DNA from: DHVE2 group archaeon
GTDB lineage: Archaea > Thermoplasmatota > Thermoplasmata > Thermoplasmatales > Aciduliprofundaceae
Direction: 5' to 3'
Assembly (NCBI GenBank): GCA_015523125.1
Contig: WAKX01000013.1
Span: forward strand, 1-56,043
Length of the DNA stretch: 56,043 bases
The position numbers were made by a program, and so were the translations under genes. Position 1 is the stretch's first letter. Every line of letters starts with the position of its first letter. Positions 16,667 to 25,096 of the stretch are shown here, piece after piece. The notes under the pieces are model-generated. The model worked only from the letters and a program-made list of their open reading frames with translations. It searched no databases and was not told where the DNA came from.

Positions 16667-17842
16667 ATGAGAACCAAGCTCTTCTACTCCTTCCTGCTCT
16701 ACTCTGCGTTTCTCCTCTTCGTAGGGTTGCTATTTCAATCTCCAATCCCGATATTCGTGGCAATCCCGCTCCTCTGGGTGATGCTTCTCTCCACCCTCTT
16801 CAAGTTTGAAAAAGTGAAGGTGAAAAGGAAGTACAAGGAGAGAAGGTACGTGGAAGGCGATACTCTGAGGGTGAATTACAATTTGAGTGGACACGCGTAT
16901 TACAGGATTGAGGACGAATTCGGCTTTCTATCTGGATATGTGGACGAAAAAGAAAAAATCGTTAAGAAGGTGCATCTCCGCGAGTTCGGAAAAATAAAGG
17001 GCAAGGAAATGCTTATAACATCCGAGGACTCTGGGGGAATGGAAATAATCGAGACGAGAAAAAAGATAAACAAAGAGGTGAAGGTGTACCCGAAGATAGA
17101 GTACGTGCGGAAATTCGTTATACGACCCAGAAGGACCAGAAGCCTGTTGGGCGATTACCACTCCCGTCGCAAGGGACTCGGTATGGAGTTCTCGGATATC
17201 CGCGAATATCACCCTGGGGATTCAATGAGGTGGATCAACTGGAAAGCAACCGCGAGGAAGAACGAGTTGATGGTGAACGAGTACGAGAGCGAGAGGTCCG
17301 GGGATGCGGTCATTCTTTTGGATGTGCGCCGTTTCTACAAGGGATCCGAAGAATATATGAAATTTTTGAGGCACTCGGTGCGCGCCGCCGCTACGCTCAC
17401 CACTTATCTATCGAGGACAAAAAATCGCGTGGGCTTTGTGCTTTTGGGGGAAACGGTGGACTGGATTTATCCCACTTACGGAAAGAGAGCTTTGTACCTC
17501 GTTCTCGAGAAATTGCTGCAGACAAAGAGCGAGAAGATAAGCCATATCCCCTTTGAGTACGCCAAGTTCATAGTCTCCAGATTCTTCCCGCCAAATTCCT
17601 TCGTCATTCTCATTTCTCCACTCTTATCGTGGGACATAGACGACGCCATAGTGGAGCTAATGGCCAAGCGCTACGATATACTGGTGATTTCCCCGTCCCT
17701 CATAAGCGAAAGCACCGATTTTGCCTCGAAGATTCTTAAGACGGAGAGAGAAATACGGCTCAGGAGATTGAGACTGTATGCGAATGTGGTGGACTGGAAC
17801 ATCGAATATCCCCTCACAAAAATACTGATGGTGATGAGATGA
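16667..17842 (+). CDS. DUF58 (VWA-like) protein
   Basis: This 391-residue protein has two N-terminal membrane helices (about 5-42), a beta-rich region, and the DUF58 signature Phe-Ser-Asp-Ile-Arg-Glu-Tyr-His-Pro-Gly-Asp-xx-Arg-x-Ile-Asn-Trp at about 177-193. A VWA-like domain follows, starting with Val-Ile-Leu-Leu-Asp-Val-Arg. It is the standard MoxR partner; no transglutaminase gene, often part of this cluster, is seen. It starts two bases after the moxR stop and overlaps the next gene by 4 bases. Confidence 0.92.
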   Translation: MRTKLFYSFLLYSAFLLFVGLLFQSPIPIFVAIPLLWVMLLSTLFKFEKVKVKRKYKERRYVEGDTLRVNYNLSGHAYYRIEDEFGFLSGYVDEKEKIVKKVHLREFGKIKGKEMLITSEDSGGMEIIETRKKINKEVKVYPKIEYVRKFVIRPRRTRSLLGDYHSRRKGLGMEFSDIREYHPGDSMRWINWKATARKNELMVNEYESERSGDAVILLDVRRFYKGSEEYMKFLRHSVRAAATLTTYLSRTKNRVGFVLLGETVDWIYPTYGKRALYLVLEKLLQTKSEKISHIPFEYAKFIVSRFFPPNSFVILISPLLSWDIDDAIVELMAKRYDILVISPSLISESTDFASKILKTEREIRLRRLRLYANVVDWNIEYPLTKILMVMR

Positions 17843-18333
17843 AATTTGAAAAGTACATGAAATGGTCGTACCTCTACCTCGGAATATATTTCGCCGTCTG
17901 CCTAGCCACCACGCCCCCCGCGCTGTTTTTCCTCTCACTAATTCTCATTTCTATCGCGGTGTTTTTCATCTTTCTTTATCTCTATTTGGAGGACGAGGTT
18001 TTATTTTACACGTACATCCTATTTTCCATTTTCCTCGTCGTGCTTCCTTTCGCATCCTTATCGCAATTCACGGCCATGCACCTCGCCATCCTCTACTCTT
18101 TCATGGCACCCCTAATGCTTCATATAATGACCATGCACTTCTCCCCGTACGGAAAAATAACCAAAAACACCTACATCATCTATCTCTCTTCCCTGCCGCT
18201 GTCTTTCTTCTTGGCGTACATGGTTATGTTCGTTCACTCCATAGGCAATGCATATCTAATCGTCGCTCTAAGCTTCGCCGCAGTAATTGTTTATTACCTT
18301 CTCCTGAAAAATAATCTACCTGAAACGGAGTAA
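17839..18333 (+). CDS. Multi-pass membrane protein, last gene of the MoxR cluster
   Basis: This 164-residue protein is almost entirely hydrophobic with five predicted membrane helices (about 10-50 as two, 56-75, 80-97, 108-130, 136-157). No family was recognised. It overlaps the DUF58 gene by 4 bases. Its last 18 bases overlap the 3' end of pelota on the other strand. Confidence 0.75.
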   Translation: MKFEKYMKWSYLYLGIYFAVCLATTPPALFFLSLILISIAVFFIFLYLYLEDEVLFYTYILFSIFLVVLPFASLSQFTAMHLAILYSFMAPLMLHIMTMHFSPYGKITKNTYIIYLSSLPLSFFLAYMVMFVHSIGNAYLIVALSFAAVIVYYLLLKNNLPETE

Positions 18334-19308
18334 CGCAGCTACGCCTCCTAAACTCTCCAATATTTTTCCCTTCTCATGCGAGGTGCTTATTATGTGAACC
18401 TTCGCATTTGTCTCTTGGGCCAATTTCAAAAGTTTTTCGTATTTTCTGTAATTTCTATCTGTCACTAGAAGAATTTCCACGGCTCCCATGTTCAGGTATT
18501 TCTCCACATGACTCGGGCCGTAAGCGTACATTCCTTCCTTTTTTATCTCTTCCAAAAGCTTGTCCACCAATTGCTCCTCCATGGCTATGCGAGAATCCTT
18601 AAGGAGTTTGTGGAGCGAAGACTTCAAAACTTCATGTATGCCTCGCATATCTCCGTGGGAAGCTTGGAGAACGGAGTAATTTTTCAGCTCTTTGCCCGCA
18701 AATTTCACGAAGTTGTCCTTGTAGAACCCCGGACCCAGTATGATTAGCGGGTATTCATCGCTTCTGATGCTCTTCAACGCGGCTAGAACTTCCCCGAAGA
18801 ACTCATCATCTTCGTCTCCCCTTTTTCTTATTGACGCGATTTCCTGAATTCCGTAGGCTCTCAAAGCGGCTATGGTGGCCAGCCCGTGTTCTAACCCCAA
18901 GAAGAACACCTTCGGCCTCTGCGAATTTTCCACCGCCTCTTTTAAAAGCTCTCTCTCCTCCCTCGACCAATTTTCTTTTATTATCGAAATCTCATCCCCT
19001 ATGCTCAGATTTATGGTTTGATACGCGCCTAAAACATCCTCCGGGCCGTGCTCAATCTTCCCCATGATTCTCAGGCGATCTGAGAATTCTTGAAACTCCA
19101 CCTTCTCCACGCGGATTCCTAAGCGCATCCTCTTCCTCGTTGTTTTCTTCGCCCTTTGCATATCCTCACTCCTTTCTTCTTTTCTGAACACCGTTCCGAA
19201 AATTAGGTCACCGCTTCTAATAACATTCTTCAAGTACCACAAATCATCGATGTTGTCCACGTACACGCTTATTTCGTTTTTCTCCTTCTCTTCAATCTTC
19301 ATTCTCAT
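18316..19308 (-). CDS. pelA: mRNA surveillance protein Pelota (Dom34)
   Basis: This 330-residue Pelota binds stalled ribosomes and, with aEF1A/ABCE1, splits them. Domain 1 (about 1-130) is the Sm-like fold with Asp-Asp-Leu-Trp-Tyr-Leu-Lys-Asn and the Arg-Lys-Arg-Met-Arg-Leu-Gly-Ile-Arg-Val-Glu-Lys-Val-Glu-Phe segment. Domain 2 (about 133-265) contains Gly-Pro-Gly-Phe-Tyr-Lys. Domain 3 is eRF1-like, with Tyr-Gly-Pro-xx-Val near 275 and Ser-Thr-Ser-His-Glu-Lys-Gly near 309. The length is normal. The start overlaps the end of the Mut7-C gene by 17 bases. Confidence 0.95.
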   Translation of the reverse strand: MRMKIEEKEKNEISVYVDNIDDLWYLKNVIRSGDLIFGTVFRKEERSEDMQRAKKTTRKRMRLGIRVEKVEFQEFSDRLRIMGKIEHGPEDVLGAYQTINLSIGDEISIIKENWSREERELLKEAVENSQRPKVFFLGLEHGLATIAALRAYGIQEIASIRKRGDEDDEFFGEVLAALKSIRSDEYPLIILGPGFYKDNFVKFAGKELKNYSVLQASHGDMRGIHEVLKSSLHKLLKDSRIAMEEQLVDKLLEEIKKEGMYAYGPSHVEKYLNMGAVEILLVTDRNYRKYEKLLKLAQETNAKVHIISTSHEKGKILESLGGVAALLRFR

Positions 19309-19750
19309 CCCTCATTATTTTCTCTATTTCTTTCTCGATTTTTTCTGTGTGGGTGCCGTACCAGTAGACCCTGTGGCATCGCGGACAGATGTAGAAATCT
19401 TCGTGATTCTCATACACGTAATCCGGCACTTTCCCCTTTATTTTCTCCCTATCCACCTTCTCCAAAGGGGCGTTGCACAGGGAGCATCTGGAGAGCATGT
19501 TTTCCGAGGTGAGATTGAATTTTTTCACAACGAACCTCAATTGTTCTTCGTAGTCATCGCTTTCCACATAAACCCCATTCGCCCTTCTTGCGAGCTCTTT
19601 ATCCCTCGTCAATATTATTCTCTTTTCCCTTTTTGCAATTTCGATTATTTCGTCATCGCTCATATTCCCCTGCGGGTAATATGTGTCGTAGCCCATGAAC
19701 CGCAGGTATTTCGCGAGCTTGCCCAGCATGTGGTCCGCGAGGAACTTCAC
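19292..19750 (-). CDS. Mut7-C RNase-domain protein
   Basis: This 152-residue protein has an N-terminal PIN-like fold, Phe-Leu-Ala-Asp-His-Met-Leu-Gly-Lys-Leu-Ala-Lys-Tyr-Leu-Arg-x-x-Gly (acidic Asp5), and Ile-Leu-Thr-Arg-Asp-Lys-Glu-Leu near 45-52. The C-terminal zinc ribbon has two CxxC pairs (Cys-Ser-Leu-Cys and Cys-Pro-Arg-Cys). This is the Mut7-C (DUF82) family, predicted RNases. The start is GTG, because the only nearby ATG is followed by a stop. It forms an overlapping pair with pelota, which supports an RNA-quality-control role. Confidence 0.88.
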   Translation of the reverse strand: MKFLADHMLGKLAKYLRFMGYDTYYPQGNMSDDEIIEIAKREKRIILTRDKELARRANGVYVESDDYEEQLRFVVKKFNLTSENMLSRCSLCNAPLEKVDREKIKGKVPDYVYENHEDFYICPRCHRVYWYGTHTEKIEKEIEKIMRDENED

Positions 19751-19825
19751 ATGGTGTAATTCATCGTGATGTTTATTTTTTTCCGTTTGCGCAATTCTAA
19801 AATACGTCTCGCATATTGCCTCGCT

Positions 19826-21478
19826 GTGATCATCGAAGTGCGGGATTTTCCCTCAAAGCTTGACGGCTCTCTGTCCGGATATCTGAAAGCATTGAGCAGA
19901 GCGAGGGAGATGGCCCGCGAGGAGCTTTTGGTTAAAAATAGAATTGTGATCGAGCCAATGGCGCATCAGATAGCGGTGGCTAAGAAGGTTATTTACGAGA
20001 TGGGAACCCGAGCGATTTTGGCCGACGAGGTGGGATTGGGGAAAACGATAGAAGCCGGTCTCATATTGAAGGAAAAAATTCTTCGCAATGAAGTTGAAAG
20101 GGCCTTGATTCTCACCCCCGCATCGCTGGTGGAGCAGTGGAGACTCGAGCTCGATGAAAAATTAGGGCTGAAGTTCAAAGCAGCGGGCAGGGGCTACGAT
20201 TTTTCCGATTGTTTCATAATCTCATCCATTCACTTAGCGAAGAGAGAGCCGTACAGGGAGAAAATTATGGAGAAGGAGTGGGATATGCTAATCGTTGATG
20301 AGGCGCATCACGCCAGGAATCCCGGTACCATGAATTATCGACTAATTCGCTCAATCAACTCGAAATTTCTTCTTCTCCTGACGGCGACACCCGTGAGCAA
20401 CTCTCTGAAGGAGCTTTATTACCTCGCAGACCTTGTTTCTCCCGGGATATTTGGTACGTACCGGGAATTCGAGGAGAGATATTTTCAGGACAGAAAGGGG
20501 AGAGAGGTGAAAAACCCGGAAGAGTTGCAGATGAAAATCGAGAAGATAATGGTTCGAAACCGCCGTAGGGACGTCTTCGTGGATTTCACGGACCGGGTTG
20601 TTAGGACGCATATGGCCGAGATGAGCTCACAGGAAGAGGAGCTTTACTCTCTAATTTTGGAATTTCTCAGAAGCGAGGAAAATAAGCTCAGGGTGATATC
20701 CTATGCGAAGGCCGCCACCTCATCGCCGCGGGCCGTTGCGAAGATGGCATGGAATTCGTTGGAGAGAGAGAATAATATACGAAGTAGAAATTATCTCCTT
20801 CAAATATACCGCGCCGCAATGGATTCCGAGTTCAAAAAATTGGAGCTTTTGGGTAAAATATCGGAGAACGTGGAATCTGGAGTCATATTCACCACGTACC
20901 TGCAAACACAAAGGGAAATCCACGAGTATCTCTCTTCGCTGGGATTTTCGGTGCATCTATTCCACGGGGGCATGAGCAGGGACGAAAAAAACGAAATAAT
21001 AAAGAAATTCAGGGAAGAGGGCGGATTTTTGGTGGCCACCGATTCCGGCGGCGAGGGGCTGAATCTGCAATTCGCAAATACGATGATCAATTTCGATTTG
21101 CCGTGGAACCCAATGCGGGTGGAGCAGAGAATCGGGAGAATCCACAGAATCGGGCAGGTGAGGGATGTATATGTGATAAATTTAGCGTACAGGGACACTA
21201 TTGAGGAGCATGTTCTAAACATCTTGGACAAGAAAATCAATCTTTTTAAGAGTGTTGTGGGCGAAGTCGATGCCATTTTGGGCTCTTTGGAGAGAAATTT
21301 CGAGAGCATCATAGCGGATATAATTATGAGGGCCACGTCCCACGAGGATATAAAGCATGGATTCGAAGAATTGGGAGAGGAGATGAGCAGGCTGCGGAGC
21401 AAGTACGAGGCGTCGGAGCGCATAAATGATGCCCTGTTCTCGCAGTTCCAGCTAAACGTGGTTTACGGGGGTGCGTAA
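19826..21478 (+). CDS. SNF2/HepA-family helicase
   Basis: This is a 550-residue SF2 translocase. Motif I Asp-Glu-Val-Gly-Leu-Gly-Lys-Thr is at 67-74, DEAH at 158-161, and motif III Leu-Thr-Ala-Thr-Pro-Val-Ser-Asn near 190. The second RecA domain has Phe-His-Gly-Gly-Met, Asp-Ser-Gly-Gly-Glu-Gly-Leu-Asn-Leu-Gln and the SNF2-type motif VI Gln-Arg-Ile-Gly-Arg-Ile-His-Arg-Ile-Gly-Gln at 433-443. The GTG start at 19826 was chosen because a TATA-like CTAAAATA near 19797-19804 makes it leaderless; a frame from 19766 would add an unlikely hydrophobic tail. Its stop is 8 bases inside the zinc-protein gene. Possible roles are RNA polymerase recycling (RapA-like) or DNA remodelling. Confidence 0.92.
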   Translation: MIIEVRDFPSKLDGSLSGYLKALSRAREMAREELLVKNRIVIEPMAHQIAVAKKVIYEMGTRAILADEVGLGKTIEAGLILKEKILRNEVERALILTPASLVEQWRLELDEKLGLKFKAAGRGYDFSDCFIISSIHLAKREPYREKIMEKEWDMLIVDEAHHARNPGTMNYRLIRSINSKFLLLLTATPVSNSLKELYYLADLVSPGIFGTYREFEERYFQDRKGREVKNPEELQMKIEKIMVRNRRRDVFVDFTDRVVRTHMAEMSSQEEELYSLILEFLRSEENKLRVISYAKAATSSPRAVAKMAWNSLERENNIRSRNYLLQIYRAAMDSEFKKLELLGKISENVESGVIFTTYLQTQREIHEYLSSLGFSVHLFHGGMSRDEKNEIIKKFREEGGFLVATDSGGEGLNLQFANTMINFDLPWNPMRVEQRIGRIHRIGQVRDVYVINLAYRDTIEEHVLNILDKKINLFKSVVGEVDAILGSLERNFESIIADIIMRATSHEDIKHGFEELGEEMSRLRSKYEASERINDALFSQFQLNVVYGGA

Positions 21479-23051
21479 TTTGGACTCTTTCGCGTCTGTG
21501 AAAATGAAGAGAAAAAAGCCAGAGTTCAAGAACTGCAAGCTCGTGAATGATGTTTACGAAGAGGAGCAGGTGCTGTACTCTTTCGCCCTGAAAATCACTT
21601 ACATAGGGTTGGATTCCAAAACCGAAATCGTAGAGGCTCTATGGAAAGACGGAAAAATGAATCCAGAAATACTTAAAGGAGGGGAGTTCGAAGAAGTGCC
21701 CGGAGAGAACGATTTCAAAATTCCGGATGAGATAATGGATGAGATAAAGAAAAAGGGGGAACTTCGAGAGAGAGAATTTCAGAGAAGGGTGGAGGAGGAG
21801 AGAAAAAATGTGGTTGAGCATTTGGAGAGGATGGTGGAAGAGAAGCTTAGGGAGGGGAAAAGCGAAGAGGCAGAGAGGATAAGGGAAGAAGTAGAGAGAA
21901 GAAAGAATATGCCGCTTCCTGAGTTGAGGATCAAGGTGGAGCCCATATCCCTCCTTAGAATCAATGCGCCGGTGGAAATTCACAGAAGTGTATTGGAAAA
22001 TGAATACTCTAAAAAAGAGGTGGTGTGGAAATTCGACAATCTCACGGGAGAACATGATCTGAGGTGCGACGGCTGCGGGAAAAAAGCCAATGAGTTCTAT
22101 CTCACGGTTGATGGCATAGCCTGCGAGAACTGCTATAAAGAGTGCAAAGAGTGCGGTAAGCCCATGATTAACGCTTACGAGTGCAAAGTGTGCCACGAGC
22201 CGCTTTGCGAGGAGCACGTGCATTTCTGCTCCACATGCCATGAGCCAATATGCCAAGAACACGCCACCAAATGCGAATTCTGCTCCAACGAGATGTGCCC
22301 GGAGCACGTGAATCATTGTTCCGTATGCAATGCTCCGCTTTGCGACGAGCACGCGTATTCCTGCGTTGTTTGCGGAAAGACAATCGGGCCAAAGCACACT
22401 CGGATTTGCGAGGTGTGCGGTGGGAATGTATGCCCTGAGCATATCCACACCTGCGAGATTTGCGGCAAGAACGTGTGCGAGAATTGCGCATCGCAGATAG
22501 ATGGGAAATGGTACTGCAAAGATCATCTCGAAGATGGTTATGGAGGTAAATTGGTTCTTCCCGAGATTAGATGCAAAGAGTGCGGAATCGCGGTTGCTAA
22601 GGAGGATGTGGAGTATTGTGAGGTATGCCACGCACCCCTATGCCCGGAGCACACTCATCGTTGCTCCGTTTGCGGTAAGACTCTTTGCGGGGAGCATGTG
22701 AATCGCTGTTCAATCTGCAACGTTGAACTATGCGATGATCATACTTACTTCTCCGAGCTCAGCGGAAAACCGTATTGTGAGAAGCATGTTGGGATTTGCG
22801 AGGTCTGCGGCAGGGTCGTGGGAGAGGACGAAATGCACGATGGGGTATGTGTAGCATGTGAGAGAAAGAAGGAGATAGGCAAAAGGGAGATTCCTAAGGA
22901 GATATTCAAAAAGTTCCCCTACGCGAAGAAGGGCAAAGAGTGGTTCATATCTTCGGGTAAGAATGTGGCGTACATAACGGAAATAAAAGGAATTGTCCTT
23001 TCTTATCGCATCGTGGACGGGGAAATTGTGGAGCACCGGGGAAAAAGGTAA
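21471..23051 (+). CDS. Tandem zinc-binding-unit protein coupled to the SNF2 helicase
   Basis: This 526-residue protein is not a family I recognise. Residues about 20-80 form an N-terminal domain, and 85-140 a strongly charged coiled coil (Glu/Arg rich). From about 195 to 465 it is a string of metal-binding units. At least seven near-identical modules of about 15 residues follow the pattern CxxC-x4-C-x2-H-x3 (for example Cys-Ser-Thr-Cys-His-Glu-Pro-Ile-Cys-Gln-Glu-His). They are interrupted by longer CxxC units, and one module has lost its third Cys (Ile-Gly in place). A C-terminal domain of about 60 residues has Phe-Pro-Tyr-Ala-Lys-Lys-Gly-Lys-Glu-Trp-Phe. The GTG start overlaps the helicase stop by 8 bases, so the two are co-translated. 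Confidence 0.82.
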   Translation: MRNLDSFASVKMKRKKPEFKNCKLVNDVYEEEQVLYSFALKITYIGLDSKTEIVEALWKDGKMNPEILKGGEFEEVPGENDFKIPDEIMDEIKKKGELREREFQRRVEEERKNVVEHLERMVEEKLREGKSEEAERIREEVERRKNMPLPELRIKVEPISLLRINAPVEIHRSVLENEYSKKEVVWKFDNLTGEHDLRCDGCGKKANEFYLTVDGIACENCYKECKECGKPMINAYECKVCHEPLCEEHVHFCSTCHEPICQEHATKCEFCSNEMCPEHVNHCSVCNAPLCDEHAYSCVVCGKTIGPKHTRICEVCGGNVCPEHIHTCEICGKNVCENCASQIDGKWYCKDHLEDGYGGKLVLPEIRCKECGIAVAKEDVEYCEVCHAPLCPEHTHRCSVCGKTLCGEHVNRCSICNVELCDDHTYFSELSGKPYCEKHVGICEVCGRVVGEDEMHDGVCVACERKKEIGKREIPKEIFKKFPYAKKGKEWFISSGKNVAYITEIKGIVLSYRIVDGEIVEHRGKR

Positions 23052-23132
23052 TATAATGCGAAGATATTATAAACATGCCATGATGTTTAATACGCGGCAC
23101 GAGGGGATTTGCGGAAGGAAGGAGGCGACTAA

Positions 23133-23766
23133 ATGAAAAATTTCGGACTATCTATTGGAGAATCCCTTTCGATGGAAATCCCGTACAAAGAGACGTGGGA
23201 CAACTACCGATTGGACATTATGGCATGGATCATCGTGTTTTTTGCGGTAGTTGTTTATGCTTTACTCTCTTTTTTTACTTTAAATGTAGTGGGGGATTTT
23301 TCATATGTATACTGAGACGAATATAACTAAGGCCTATTGGGGAGTAGCAGTGACCGGCAGTGGTGCGGTATTTATAACGATTTGGCTTTACCGTGTAGTA
23401 ATCACTCTTTTGATAGTAAAGGGCGATTATTCTTATGTTCTAACGAATAAAAGAGTAATAAGGCCCAGTGATTTTATATTATATAAAAAGAAGCCTGGGT
23501 ATTTTTTTCATAAGGCTTATAGGGTGGTATATGTTTAGAAGATACCCAAAATGGTTTATCTTCTGATATACCATTGTGATAAGGAAAAACCAAAAAAAGT
23601 ACCTATAGGTTATCTTTCAAAGCTTTCAAAGCATGGGGAGGAGTTTCTGTATAACCTTAAGAATCTGCTTGGGGATAAATTTGAATTGGAACTGTGCTGG
23701 AACAAAGGATATAAAATAGTTGCCAATGATATAAACGCAAAAGCCGAGAAGAAGCGAAAACCTTAA
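23133..23766 (+). pseudogene. Broken two-TM/PH-like membrane protein gene
   Basis: Three consecutive fragments read as one protein of about 210 residues. Fragment one (23133-23315) has a clear GGAAGGAGG binding site and one membrane helix. The frame then shifts by one base around 23290-23305, where G5 and T5 homopolymers lie. Fragment two (to 23535) has a second helix and Tyr-Val-Leu-Thr-Asn-Lys-Arg-Val-Ile, the opening of a bacterial PH-type domain. An in-frame TAG at 23536-23538 then interrupts, and the same frame continues to 23766. The architecture resembles the gene at 11947. A homopolymer sequencing error could explain the shift but not the TAG. The region is AT-rich compared with the genes before it. 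Confidence 0.6.
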
Positions 23767-23781
23767 AATAGAAGGAGGTGA
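23754..23781 (+). repeat. 28-bp direct repeat, copy 1 (gene leader)
   Basis: This copy is identical to 25079-25106, and similarity continues to the following ATG with a few differences. It contains the stop of the preceding frame and an AGAAGGAGGTGA ribosome binding site for the DUF5678 gene. Confidence 0.85.
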
Positions 23782-23791
23782 TGTATAAAAT

Positions 23792-24007
23792 ATGAGCGAA
23801 GTAGAGGAAATAAAAGATAAGAATTACGAGTTCTACATCAACGCAGACCTGAGCGAGTACGCTGGGAAATGGATTGCGATCGTGGATGGAAAGGTGGTGG
23901 CGAGCGGAGACAGGGCGGATGAAGTGATGAAAGAAGCGGAGGAGAAATATCCAAATAAGGAAATAACACTTGCTAAAGTTCCCACAGATGATATACTTGT
24001 TCTTTGA
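23792..24007 (+). CDS. DUF5678-family small protein
   Basis: This 71-residue protein has the DUF5678 core Leu-Ser-Glu-Tyr-Ala-Gly-Lys-Trp-Ile-Ala-Ile-Val-Asp-Gly-Lys-Val-Val-Ala-Ser-Gly near residues 20-39 and a conserved Ala-Lys-Val-Pro end. The role of the family is unknown. It follows an excellent GGAGGTGATG binding site inside the 28-bp repeat and is 9 bases before a retropepsin-like protease gene. That compact pairing suggests a two-component module. Confidence 0.85.
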   Translation: MSEVEEIKDKNYEFYINADLSEYAGKWIAIVDGKVVASGDRADEVMKEAEEKYPNKEITLAKVPTDDILVL

Positions 24008-24016
24008 GGTGAGAGG

Positions 24017-24421
24017 ATGATCACATTTTATTACCGCAAAATGAAATCAAGGGTACTTGGAGAAATATTGAGACCCGTTGCAGACATACGCCTTCAAACC
24101 AGAAAAGGAAAATGGATAAAATACGAGGCATTTATTGATTCTGGTGCAGACATAACCATAATACCTTATAGCGTGGGTAAATATATTGGATTTGAGATGA
24201 AAGAGGAGAATCTGGTGCAGTTTCAAGGTGTGGCTGGAAAAAATGTTCCCACGATATTGACAAAGGTGAGAATGAGAATAGGAGACGTGGAATTAGAGCC
24301 CCGAGTTGCGTGGGCATTGATTGAAGAAGCGCCGCCGCTGCTGGGAAGATTGGACATATTTGACAGGTTTAACATAACATTCAAAGAGAGGGAAGGGAAG
24401 ATAATATTTGAACCTGTATAA
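24017..24421 (+). CDS. Retropepsin-like (clan AA) aspartic protease
   Basis: This 134-residue protein has the catalytic motif Phe-Ile-Asp-Ser-Gly-Ala-Asp at about residues 41-47 (Asp-Ser-Gly in place of the viral Asp-Thr-Gly), a flap-like Gly-Val-Ala-Gly near 74-77 and a Leu-Leu-Gly-Arg-Leu-Asp segment near 112-117 as in clan AA enzymes. With one active-site Asp it should work as a homodimer. A GAGGTGAGAGG binding site precedes the ATG. It pairs with the DUF5678 gene; whether it cleaves that protein is unknown. Confidence 0.82.
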   Translation: MITFYYRKMKSRVLGEILRPVADIRLQTRKGKWIKYEAFIDSGADITIIPYSVGKYIGFEMKEENLVQFQGVAGKNVPTILTKVRMRIGDVELEPRVAWALIEEAPPLLGRLDIFDRFNITFKEREGKIIFEPV

Positions 24422-24443
24422 CCATTTTGATGGAGGAGGGAAT

Positions 24444-24728
24444 GTGAGTATAGGAAACAATTGTTTTATTGCCTACAGCGATGGCGCCGAGGTACATAAT
24501 TTAAGCAGGATGCAGATAAATTCGGCTTTGTGGGGCGCGATTCTCCACACCAAAGATTACGACGGGGATGAACTTGGTGGAATATTTGGCTACATTGATG
24601 AATTCATACTCGGTTTCTTCTTCGCTTCTTCATTGATAACTTTTGGAGAAACAGTATGGGAGCTATTACTTGAATTTTTGAGTATTCTACCTCGCAGAGC
24701 AACATATGTTCAGGGGGTGGTCTTTTAA
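24444..24728 (+). CDS. Small protein with one membrane segment, unknown function
   Basis: This 94-residue frame was given a GTG start at 24444, because a GGAGGAGGG binding site lies at 24432-24440. A longer frame begins at 24408 inside the protease gene. It has a polar N-terminal half (Asp-Gly-Ala-Glu-Val-His-Asn) and a hydrophobic stretch at about 52-75. No family was recognised; it may be a remnant. Its stop overlaps the next ATG by one base. Confidence 0.5.
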   Translation: MSIGNNCFIAYSDGAEVHNLSRMQINSALWGAILHTKDYDGDELGGIFGYIDEFILGFFFASSLITFGETVWELLLEFLSILPRRATYVQGVVF

Positions 24729-25096
24729 TGTCAATAGGCGATTTTTTTGCTTTTTTAGGATTAGCCCTAATAGTTATTGGTGTTATTCTTGGTATTCTCA
24801 TTAATTTAGATGCCTTGAAAAGAAGGTTGAATAGAAGACAAAAATTTATCCTTACATTATTTGCGGAAATTGTAGCTCTATTAATAGCTCTTGATGGGAT
24901 TATCATTGGGATTATTTTTCTGAAATTACCTCTTTCAGATCCAAAAATTTATCCTCTTACTATTGGGGTTTTCGGAATGATAGTTATTGTGATATTAGAA
25001 ATTGTTATGCATCAGAGAAGAAAGAATAAACCGCAGAAAGTAAAGGATAATCTCACAGAAGCGGAGTGGGAAAAGATGGCGAAAACCTTAAAATAG
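24728..25096 (+). CDS. Three-TM membrane protein, unknown function
   Basis: This 122-residue protein has membrane helices at about 5-27, 42-66 and 76-96, then a basic tail Gln-Arg-Arg-Lys-Asn-Lys. No family was recognised. The ATG follows CAGGGGGTGG. Its last codons lie in the second copy of the 28-bp repeat. It is AT-rich (a sample line, 24781-24840, has about 30% G+C). Confidence 0.65.
   Translation: MSIGDFFAFLGLALIVIGVILGILINLDALKRRLNRRQKFILTLFAEIVALLIALDGIIIGIIFLKLPLSDPKIYPLTIGVFGMIVIVILEIVMHQRRKNKPQKVKDNLTEAEWEKMAKTLK

Noticed and set aside
19766-19825. Longer N-terminus for the SNF2 helicase
   Set aside because: The extra residues are hydrophobic and unlike the family, and the TATA-like box near 19797-19804 lies inside them.
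21639-22631. 330-codon minus-strand frame opposite the zinc-unit protein
   Set aside because: It is an artefact of the Cys/His/Glu-rich repeats read backwards; the plus strand has clear metal-binding units and coupling to the helicase.
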